A stretch of 34,938 nucleotides of DNA. It comes from Lingula anatina. Its lineage: Eukaryota > Brachiopoda > Lingulata > Lingulida > Lingulidae. Shown here one piece after another: positions 21,503 through 32,689 of the stretch. The DNA lies in the NCBI RefSeq assembly GCF_001039355.2, contig NW_019776074.1, positions 86,514 through 121,451 on the forward strand, written 5' to 3'. The number at the start of each line of letters is the position of its first letter. The first letter of the stretch is position 1. The position numbers were made by a program, and so were the translations under genes. The notes under the pieces are model-generated. The model had not been told where the DNA came from. It worked only from the letters and a program-made list of their open reading frames with translations, and made no database searches.

Positions 21503-21637
21503 TAATTTGTCCAAGGGTCAAAAATGGCCGACCCACTTGAATACTTCCCCACGGGATATCTATTCAGCGTCTATTAGCGGATTAGACGGCAAGCTTTGTA
21601 GTGGGTCGCCATATTTGACCCTTTGACAAGTTAGCCC
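21499..21637. mobile_element. about 140-bp inverted-repeat element abutting the Harbinger MITE
   Basis: CCAAGGGTCAAAAATGGCCG and the inverted CAAAGGGTCAAATATGGCGA flank a short centre; GACCCACT/AGTGGGTC pairs inside. It overlaps the end of the preceding element, suggesting nesting or a shared target. Confidence 0.5.
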
Positions 21638-22553
21638 CCTATTCTATGGTAATGGGGGCTGAGAAGCTCATCCTATCTCGTTTGAGATGTTTTATCAAGT
21701 GTGCAAGTGCAACAAAACAGACAGATGTGCACCCTTATTTTCAACTTTGTAAAAAAAACAAAGGGCCTACAGAAAGAATTTGTTGAATAATTCTAATAAT
21801 ATCATATATTAAAAATGGGAGACTAAGTGTAGAAAATATTGTTCCGTTTGTTTAGGTTTGTTTTTTCTCCAACTGTTGGGGTGGCAAAGGGGCCAGAGTT
21901 AGTCCGCCTGTTGATTTGAAGATTATCACGCGTATACAAGTACCTGTACATGCTGTATATAGAATTACAGAAGATGGCGACAGTGCAAAATTTGTGTCGA
22001 GTGGACAACAGCCCGGCAGCCATGACACATAACAATCTGTGATTACGGTATACCCGAGCAAAAAATATTCAACAAAATGAAATTGAAACATTATTTTCTT
22101 TCACAATAATGAACCCGTTAAAGGCAGCAACACAGAAACCTATAAAGACCATTTAAAACCTTTACAATCACAGCAAGAATTTCATTTACGATTTTTTTAC
22201 GAACACATCTTGGTTCATTTAACAATGTTCAAATAGTTTTTTTCTTGAGATCCTGCCATTCTTATAAAATTCATTTTGAAAAAGATGAAAGATGTCATGT
22301 CATTAGATACTTCGCCATATAAAACTGTCATTTGAATTTACTTCAGAAACTTCAATTACATCAACATTATTTCGATAATTTTTTTTTTTTTTTTTCATTT
22401 CTTAAATTGATTTCCCTTTTTTCTTTTCTGTTTATACTAGCACAAATCGATATTGGTCAATGGAAAGTTTCAATCTCGTCTCGCGGGAAATCTCTCAAAT
22501 GTCAGAAGCCCCGGATGTGAGACAATTCCAGGCCTGTCTTGTCGCCACTGTTT
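21638..22553. other. 3' flank of copy R, no gene seen
   Basis: AT-rich sequence downstream of the copy R stop codon. It would include the 3' UTR. A T run at 22380-22396 is present. No AATAAA on the minus strand was found close to the stop, so the polyadenylation site is not called. Confidence 0.5.
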
Positions 22554-22637
22554 TCACTGGTTCATCTCACTCCACTTCAATTTACCGGAATCCAGGAGAA
22601 TTTTCTTGGCATTTTTCAGGAGTTCTTCTTTGGATAC
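22554..22637 (-). CDS. copy R terminal coding exon ([12 protein letters not shown]...)
   Basis: An 84 nt exon with acceptor TTTCAG, phase 0 from exon 17. It encodes 27 residues starting [19 protein letters not shown] and ends ...SEMNQ stop. It completes the C-terminal cap with the usual K-x-x-L pattern after the catalytic-lysine loop. No copy of this exon was found near gene M or L in the window. Confidence 0.8.
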   Translation of the reverse strand, partial: VSKEELLKNAKKILLDSGKLKWSEMNQ

Positions 22638-23043
22638 CTGAAATGACATAATTATTGATACTCTGATAAGAAGTACATAAAGCAGCTTTAAAAACATATT
22701 TAACAGTTTACGTAAACAGATCCAATGCCCCTTTGTTCTTTAAGAAAAGCTATCCAAGTGTGTGTGTGTGTGTGTGTGTGTGAGTGTGTGTGTGTGTGTG
22801 TGTGTAAAAAGTCTTCAGTTAACATAAGTGGGTGGCAAATGGGCGTTAGTCAAGAAAATGACGGGTAAATAATCATATATTTTATTCATGCATTAAGGTG
22901 TGGAAAAACCTCTAGGCGAGATGACACACACAAACACGCTCACTATTTCAAATAATTAAAACTCACAGCCACTTTTAAACAACTTTCTCCGGCCTCACCT
23001 TCTGCCTGATCCCCACCCTGGGGAACGTCTCCATGACGACATA

Positions 23044-23078
<35 letters not shown>

Positions 23079-25938
23079 TAGGTCAAAACATAGTCACCTT
23101 TTGCCTGATCCCCACCCTGGGGAACGTCTCCATGACGACATAGTGGTCCGGCCACATGTGATCCAACAGCTGAAATGAGGAATTAGAGGGATGTTATATC
23201 CATAGTACAGTAAGCAGAAAGCCCGAACACAAACCATATATACATGTACATGTAGTCTAAATGACGTCATATGGCGACCGTTTCCTCTCACTGGGATCTA
23301 TTCTTTGATTTTTTTAATAGGTCATTTGGCATCTTTCGTAAAACCCCACCATTTCTTAGTCTCAGAACTGCTCTCTTCATTACAATGTAGTAGTAACAGA
23401 AAACAGTGCACTGCATACTGTATGTGTACTTAACACGATGGACATTCACCTACCTCTTTCTCACAGTGAGCTCTCAGTTCGTCCTCTGTGATATCTTGGT
23501 TTTTGGTGGGCCTGGGAAAAAACAGAGCAACACAGTTAATTTCCTACATACACACGAACACTACCATACATACACGTCAGCATACAGTCGTACACTGTGC
23601 ATAGATCCCATTAGTATTATCGTAATAAAAATGATTAAAAAGTACAGATATAAAGTTGCGATCGTAATGAATACATTGTACCTTTCATAACTAATACAAT
23701 ATGAATTTGTTAAGAGGTTAAACAGTGTAAGTAAGAGAGTTAAAGAGTGCATGTGTTGTTCAATAATAACAAAAGAACAAGGGAGTACAGTTATCATTCC
23801 TTCAGGATGATACAATGAAAAAGCTGTATTAATAGAAATTGCGACCTAAGGTCAAGTAACATACCATTGCCTAATAAGAGAATGATTACATGATGACGTA
23901 ATGATGGAAAGTTATGGAAAAACGGATAATCATAGACATTGTGTAAGAGATGAGGGATTATTACATTACCAAATAAGGTAATGTAGGAGAAAGACTTTGT
24001 AATACATAATGACATTGGAATGATGATCTATAGGATAAAAGAGAATACATTGTAATTGGAAAATAAGAATATACGAATAAATCTTTTAGGCTCCCAAAAA
24101 GATATATGTTCTTCATTAATAGTACTGGCGAAATAGCTGCACTATAGTATTATACAACATTGGTCAAAAAGGTTGTCCCACCCCAATTTCCCTGTACTTT
24201 TATTTACAAATGATCACCTCACAGCTGTGAATTGTTAGAAAAAGTGCTTTTTATGACAGATACCGTCTCTAACATGAGTAATGGTTAAAATAATACAAAA
24301 TAGTGGTGAAAATATACATATTTTATACCATTTAGTAAAATTTATAAGAGGTACCCCCTCAAATCCACTGTTTCACTGTGACTTCTACAGATGTAAAGAA
24401 ATGTCTATTAAATTGAAAAGACGCCATCAAATGTCACCAAATTCACACACAATTAGCATTAGGGTGTGCCTGTTAAAGGTCACGTGCCTAACAGCGTGTG
24501 CGTCTACCGCGTACTGCTATAATCTCCTGTAGGCGGCGCGACAAGCCTTCAACACGGGTAACAATTCTGTTTGGTGGGATATTGTCCCAATCTGCTGACA
24601 CAAATTGGGGGAGTAGGTCCACGTTTTTATGGGGTTGGTTCTCCTTTGCATTACACACTCCAATTCATGTCACAGTTGATTAGTAAATCAAATATCAGGG
24701 CTCAAAGATGGTGGTTGCCTCCTTGGAGCATTGTGTTTCTTCAGCAAACACTTGCCAGGCGAGAGGTGTGAGCAAGTGTGCAGTCATGATGAAGCCTGGA
24801 GTTAACCCCAAAGTAAGTTCTTGAAGATGGAATGATATATCAGCTGAGAATGCTACGTTCAGTGATCACACAGGCACCTGAACCTAGCCATCCATCACTG
24901 GAAGGAAGTCGGTTTTGATGCAGAATCAAATTATTTCTTGTATCCCATCGATGGTCAAATGAGGGTCCACAGACATGTTAAAAATGCCTCTTGGAAGGGT
25001 GTGTGTAGGATAATGTCGCCTAAGGTGTTAGATCAGTCCGTATTTAGAGAACATTCCAAGCCCATGGTATTAGTACATTGTTTCTTTTGGAACAAAACGT
25101 AACAGGGGCATTTTAATGTAACATTCTCAACGGAAATCTCACTCAGTTTGCAAGAGGTGACTTCAGGGATGCTACTGGCTTCATTGTGACAACGCACTTG
25201 CTCACAGCTCTCGTCTGGCAAGCGATTTGTTGCAGAAACACAGGGCTCTGATGATAGGACAACCGTCTTTGAGACCTGATATTAATCCTACTAAGCACCT
25301 GTGGCATTAATCGGAATGTGCATTGCAGAGGCGAACCAATTCCCAAATAATCTTGACCAATTCCACCACGCTCTTTAGGATGAATGGGACAATATCCCAC
25401 TTAACAGAATTGTTACCCGTGTTGAAGGCTTGTCGCGCCGTCTACAGGAGATAATTGCAGTACGCGGTAAACGCACACGCTGTTAGGCACGTGATCTTTG
25501 GCGAGCACACCCTAATGCTAATTGTGTGTGAATTTGGTGGCATTGATGGCGCCTTTTCAATTTAATACACATTTCTTTACATCTGTATAAGTCACAGTGA
25601 AACAGTGGATTTTAGGGGTACCTGTTATAAAATTTACTGAATGGTATAAAATGTGTATATTTTTAACACTAATTTGTATTTTTTAAATCATTTATCATGT
25701 TAGAGACGGTATCTGTAATAAAAGCAATATTTATAACAATTTACAACCGTGAGGTGATCATTTGTAAATAAAAGTACATGGAAATAGGGGTGGGACAACC
25801 TTTTTGACCAATGCTGTATAAATAAAATAAAGGCAACTCACATGACACACAAGACGATTGTATCGCAGTCCACCACCCCTGGCTCCTTAAAACCGACAGC
25901 CTGCAATACGAAATATGAAGTGGGTTTCTGTTAAAATG

Positions 25939-25996
<58 letters not shown>

Positions 25997-26054
25997 GCAC
26001 ACACGCATAGACACACACAAATGCACACACATTCATTCACACTAACTCTCTCTC

Positions 26055-26086
<32 letters not shown>

Positions 26087-29000
26087 ACCTGTGCCTGGCT
26101 AACTTTGGGATGTTTTTCTACCGCAGCTTCTATAGCAGCAGGATAAACCTTGTCGCCGTAGCGATTAAAATAAAGTACATTGGCTTTTCTGCCACTGAAG
26201 TATGTAAACCCGTACTCATCCATAGACCCAATGTCCCTAAAATGTAAATCATTTTTACACTTCAGATAATGTGAGGTACAATATTAATACATTGCGGTAT
26301 AAACATAATGTTTTCCTAAGGCGTTCAACTTGTTATATTACGTGGCGCGAATAAAAAGGATGAAAAAGTCATTCAAGATTTTCAAAACTTACACTTCTTC
26401 TTATTCACAGCCGCAACTATCACAACCATTCAGTGTGTGGTCCCAACTGTGACACTCACCCAGTGTGTTATCACAACTATCACAATCATCAATTGTGTTG
26501 TCACAACTATCACACTCTCCCAGTGTGTTGTCACAACTATCACACTCTCCCAGTGTGTTGTCACAACTATCACAATTATCTGGTGTGTTGTCATAACTAT
26601 CACAATCATCCAGTGTGTTCTATCACAATCGTCCAGTGTGTTGTCACAACTATCAAAATCATCCAGTGTGTTCTATCACAATCATCCAGTGTGTTGTAAC
26701 AACTAACACATTTTCCTTCCATGCGGTCAAATTTAACATACCCTGTGTAGTACCAACCAGACGGGGACATCACTTTCCTGTACAAGTCTTCACAACCGTA
26801 ATATGTACTGAACATCGAAAATCCCCTTACGCATATTTCCCCTTCAACGCCAATTGGCACGATCTTCTTGTTTTTATCAACAATTTTCACCTGAAATAAA
26901 ATAATAGAATAATAACAGAAGTAGAATAACGTAACACAAGAGAATATAAATTATTCAGTGTATGATTAATGTGAAAAAATGATTCCAAAATATCTGCTCC
27001 ATAGAAATGAGCGAACAGTATATTTACCTCAGTATGAGCCATTGGAAATCCTACGCTACGGTATCTATGGTCGTCATTGTCATCCCTCGGGTACGTTAAA
27101 AAATTGTACCAGGATTCTGTGCTGCCCATCCCTACCTGAAAACGGATAGGTTAAACTATTGTACCAGTATTCTATAGTGCCCAGTCCCATCTAAATACCT
27201 GTTTCAGCATTCTATAGTTTTGTGAAACTGGCCATTGTCTTTCAAGTGCAAAACCAAGTAGGAGATAAACTTACCCCAACTTCTGGAAATAGTTTCGAAC
27301 AATCCTCCCGCATTTTCCTCGTTATGAGCATGGATGTGAGGGTAACTGAAAGCGCAAAACACTTCTGTTTAATGCATTTACATATAACATACTCATACAT
27401 TTGGGTGTTTGTTCTGGTCTATTGTGTTTAAGAATTCTCAAATTCCAATATCCCGACCGAGACCCTATAAAAATGGCCAGCATTTTACCGGGAACTTGTA
27501 GCATAATTTTCTATACCGTTTGTAAGTTGCGAGCTTCTGTTCATGTTCTTTTATGTTTCATGCCATTCGTACACTTTGCTTTAACACCAAGGTAAAAAAC
27601 TCGTCTGCACTGGTGACTTAAATTCATACAAACGCACCTCGTTTCGCAGACGATATGTCATATTTCTGCACGATGCCAGCGTCAAGTTCCAACGCCCTGA
27701 ACATGAATGTGGGATAGACCTCGAGGTTGGTGATCCTTTAACAACAGCGGACAGGTGAATTGTCTTGTGACAGGTGATATTTTCAATAAAGGTGCCTCCA
27801 ATAAGGTTCAAGTATAATGGTAACCATTACCTAACTGTATGAAAATAACGCTTTAATCTTCACAGAGTAAATAAATACAAATATGAAAATATATAGATGA
27901 AAGAAAGATACTGATAACGTAACACCTTGCACTATCAAACCTACTTGCACTCATGAATGCTCTTGAATAAATCCTCCGAATGGTAGCCCTCATCTTCGTT
28001 CTCTCCCTGGAAATCTACGTCCCACAGTGTGGACGGTAATATGACCAGCTGGATGTCTTTATCATACTCCACACTTACCCAGTAAACGTAGTCCACCGTC
28101 AACTCATCGTGGACGGGATTGACCACGCCCAATACCACCGGCTGGAGAAACACGACACAAGTATTTTAAGGGATAATAACTGCTCGTATGAGATTCACAT
28201 TTCACAATAAATACATGGTAAACAACTCACAGAAATATAAAAAATATCATTTTATCACTTAAAAAAGTGGTTATCGCAATTATTCTGGAATCTGTACTTG
28301 CCATCAGGCCACGTGGACCTTCATAGATGGCGCTATCTCTTAAGAAATTATTTCAAAAAGTAAACTTAAAAAAACCTGGTCTAGCTTTCAATGTCGGGAT
28401 GGTTTCATTAATCATTGGTTAGAATGGGAAAATCACACCCTTTGCCCTAGGAAAATCCTTTTTTAGGGGGGCAAAATCTATAAACCACGCAGAACACTTA
28501 CTAATCTCAAACAATGAAGATGAAATTATTCTTATTTGAAAAAAAAACAAATAAATAAAAATATATGAGATTTACCTCGTTAAAATTCCCACTTCGCAGC
28601 ATGGTAACCTTGGTAGTATTCACGGCCTTAAACTGACTGTTGATGGAACATTTTGGTACACCAGTACTACCCTGTTATACCAACAACAAGTTAAAGGTGA
28701 TAAATTAAGACTTTGATTTTATTTACGGTCCTTACAGTGTTCTCTGATATAATAAATACCCGTTGTTATACCTTTTGATGCTATGAATGTCCGTCACAAT
28801 CATCAGTGTTACGGTCACATGCTCAATGAATACCACGGCGTCGTTTTCATTTATTAATGTTTTAAGCTGGTGTTTAAATATTGGTACGGACAAAAACCAA
28901 GTACGTAAGCCAAATGTAAACTTTACAGCCAACAATTTGACCATTTTACATAACTGGTGTAAGTGTGAAATCTAAGTTATCACTAACTTTTCAGTGATAA

Positions 29001-29920
29001 TTGGCGATAAGATATTGTATTGCCAACAAACACATCATGGATTAATGGCGTCTTTAAACAAACTTAATCGAACGACCAAAAAAGATGGAATACTGTTATT
29101 TAAAAACGTGCCCTCAGATAAAGAAAAGTTGAAGGGTGGCAATATACTCACTGAGGAAAGACCCGTGTTAATTGGATCATCCCCGCTGAATGCGTCTCGT
29201 GCTGCTTGTATTTCCTCTTCTGATACCACTTCTCCAAGTTTGGTGACGTCTTCCAGAGACAACCTGGAAATGTCACGCTTAGTACCATAATAGCTCAATA
29301 GGGGGTGTAATGATGGTTTCGCATCATTGGTACATGTACCTCCGTCAAGGAGGTTGCCGCATGTTATCAACGGCGTTGTCAGTTTGTTAGTGGACAAAAT
29401 ACATGTATGTCACAAATTTTGGGAAAATTGATGTAAATTACAATACAGGCAGTAATTCAGAAGGGAAAGAAGTGGTGAAGTTTTCAACTGAATCCGAATC
29501 TTCTACACCCTGAGCTTAAAACACACCTCTACACTAGAGAAACCCCTTGCAATTTCAAGTTACGGAAACGTTAGAGGTTTGTTCTAAGTTATCTATGAAG
29601 CTCAAGGCGGGTCTTCTAATATTCTACAGGGACTTTTGTTTTTGTTCTTCCTGTCAGTAATTGTTTCCCTTGGCGGAGGTCTTTAGTGAATATATTTCTT
29701 CCCGTCTGAGACGGTCTCACTCCATAAAAGTGGGTGTGGGAGTCGGCCGGTAGAGATTAAATTGGCTCTTTGTGGTTAGAAATTAGTTGTCGCAATATGT
29801 GCTGAAATAGGACGAAAGTTAAACAGCCAGTAACCCGATTAATTACACCTTCGTACTATAATTTAAGAGCGACTGATACCAGAGGTTAATATATAGGTAA
29901 GGTCCCTTTTCCAACACCCA

Positions 29921-29955
<35 letters not shown>

Positions 29956-32613
29956 CCCGTTCCTCAGTCTACCAGTGCAGTTATCTAAACTGAAAACAAT
30001 CCAGAACAACACGACAACAACACTCACCCGTATGCTGCACTGGACAGGTTTGGAATTACAACAGTCTTAAGGTGGGGTACTCTGAAATAAATGTGATAAT
30101 ACATATATTGTCATCAGACAGTATTATAGTCATCAAAAGTTTAGTGCCGCGAGAGAAGTAAGATCTGCTTATCCAGGTTTAGTAAACCGTCTCTAGCTGA
30201 CAAGTTAGCCCTACCATTGGTAAATCCATACACATTTCTGGTTTTCCAGGACGCCACATATTGTCTAAAATTAAGCCTCGTTTTATACTATCTCGGATGG
30301 TATCCATTCTTTATTGATACTGTAGGAGGGAGGGGCCCAGCAAACACGTCACGTGGGAAACACGTGGTTAATCCGTGGCTATGACGGTATAATGTGGTAG
30401 CAACGTGCTAGCCACGTGATCCGAATGTGACGTGTTTGCTGGGGGGAGGGGTCTGCCAACAGATATACCTACCTTTCAGACTGTATGTTTCTTCCACCAA
30501 ATGTCTCCAAGTCTGGTATAAGTTCCTTCAAAGCAGCGACATTTGTTCCGGCCTCATTTTCTATTATCACCAGTGTTTTTGACTTTAACTGAAATAAGGA
30601 ATCGATGCCATGGGTTCTATGACAAATGCCTTTTTTTCGAATTTTATACATTACTCAACAAAAATACAAGTTTGACTGTCTCAGACGATAGTGTCAGAAT
30701 CTTTCATGTCAATGCAAAAATAGTCAGTTTTTGTGAACATATTCAAAACCTTAAAAATATCGATTGCTTTGAAATAACACACCTTTGCATTGAAATTTAC
30801 GTTTTTACAAATTTTGTCGCAATACATACTTTATTAAGAGCTATGTCTAGCAATTTTGAACGTGGTCGGTACGCATACGCCGGCTAAAATGAAAAGACAT
30901 GAATTTGCATCGATGTATAACGTTGGTGTATTATTTTGGAACATAAGGTAACATCGGCAGATCTAACGTGATAAGATGAATGTATGACACACGTGTTCTA
31001 TTTCATTAGTTGTATTAAAGACCTGTAGGCTCTACTGTTTCCCTATTTTTGCTTCAATGGAAAACCAATGGATCGCCAGAGGGGCTTTAACATGACAACA
31101 GAAACAACTGTCAAACTTTTGTAATTCCCTTGAAAATGCATTTGAATATTATTTTCTATGCTTTGTGTTTTTGCTGCTAAAATTACATATAATTTGAGAT
31201 AATATAACGTAATTACCGCGTTAAAGACAACGCCAATTTGTGCTGCAGCATATACCATGTATACATATGAAGCGTCCGAAACACTTGTAATGGTGAGAAA
31301 ATCTCCCTTCTTCATCCCTAGTGCCAGCAGTCCTTTGGCGAGTTCTGTGCTCTGAAAACCAATCAGTTCAGGTAAGCTTTATTATTGCCGGGTAAACACA
31401 GTGATTTAGCTCTGACTATTACATAATTGCAACTGTGTGACACGCGTCGTCTACAATAGGTATGCATGTAGCAGTCATTCTGATTATGATTTCAGTACCT
31501 GTCAGTACCTATTGTGTATTAAAAACTCAGAGACCAGCTAGGCAGCGTAATACTTCTCATGGTAGCAAAACGACTCTTTTTCAAAACCTTAGACGAACAT
31601 AATTTCATCAGTTACTCTAAGGGCTCATTCCCAATGACACTATCGTTCTACGTAGAAGGATCTAACTCTCGCTGAATTCGATTAGGTGTTCAGATTAGCA
31701 AACGTCCTCTCGTTTCCAACGTAAGACGTATAAACACCAGCTTTTCTGTTTCTCTTTTCAAATTAACTTTATTCACTCAGCGAAAAAAAAAAATATATAA
31801 ATTAAATATTTAAACAAATAATCAAAAATTAAATGCATATAATAATGATGATAATCACGCTAATTAAATACAGATTATTTCACCAGCTTTTCTGTTTCAT
31901 ATACTCAGCGCCAGAATCTTGAGGATCCGTGCTTATCAGTTGCATTTAACGAGAGTTCCCGCAGAGTTGGTTTGCTGTACGGACAACGATTGTTTCATGG
32001 GGTATGCGCCCTAATCCTTGGAATACGTTGTCCGTGTAGTTTTCTGTGTAGTATTTCTTATAACAACTGATCTTAGACATGCAACGACATGCCTTGGTAT
32101 TCCTTGAAAACGCATCTTCAGAAACAACGTCTGCCATACATAGATGGGCATACATGTACGACAAATAATACATGTACGTTCCTATCTCATCAGGTTCACT
32201 GGCCACTGGCGGTTTTGTTTCATGTATATATTTATTTATATTCTAGGTGTTGCTGATGGTGCACACATGGGCTTCAACCCCAACTTTTGCGCAAAGTCAT
32301 ATTGCCAAAACAATAATCGCCCCTGTGCAAAGTTTGCATGCTTCTTTGAAAAGATAATCAGTGAAAAAACCTTTTCAGTGCATATAATGCTCGTTAGACA
32401 TTTAAATATATAAACATTTTTTATACAAAAAGATCAACACTTAATCTACAATATATATAAACAGTGCATGTGCACTGCTTGTCCTACCCCGGGGCAAACC
32501 TGCACTCCACTCTTACCTCTAACGTGACATGTATCTGACCCTCCCTCTGTCAATTGGAGAAGTCACGTTATGGGCTAGTCCGCCCCTTTTCGTGGTCCCC
32601 CGTTCCACCTTTA

Positions 32614-32689
<76 letters not shown>

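Larger units (their letters stand above)
24155..25816. mobile_element. 1662-bp palindromic Tc1/mariner derivative in R intron 15
   Basis: Ends CA(A/G)CATTGGTCAAAAAGG in inverted orientation are flanked by TA (24153-24154, 25817-25818). The two arms remain alignable as inverted copies for about 700 bp, leaving a centre of about 260 bp. Copy M intron 15 preserves the unoccupied site (TAGTATTATATAAATAAA, about 6603-6620). Each arm ends with the same transposase C-terminus. The left arm therefore replaces the normal 5' half of the element. Confidence 0.85.

Noticed and set aside
22943-23155. ORF with [15 protein letters not shown] repeats
   Set aside because: Out-of-frame translation of exon 17 and its duplicated tail.
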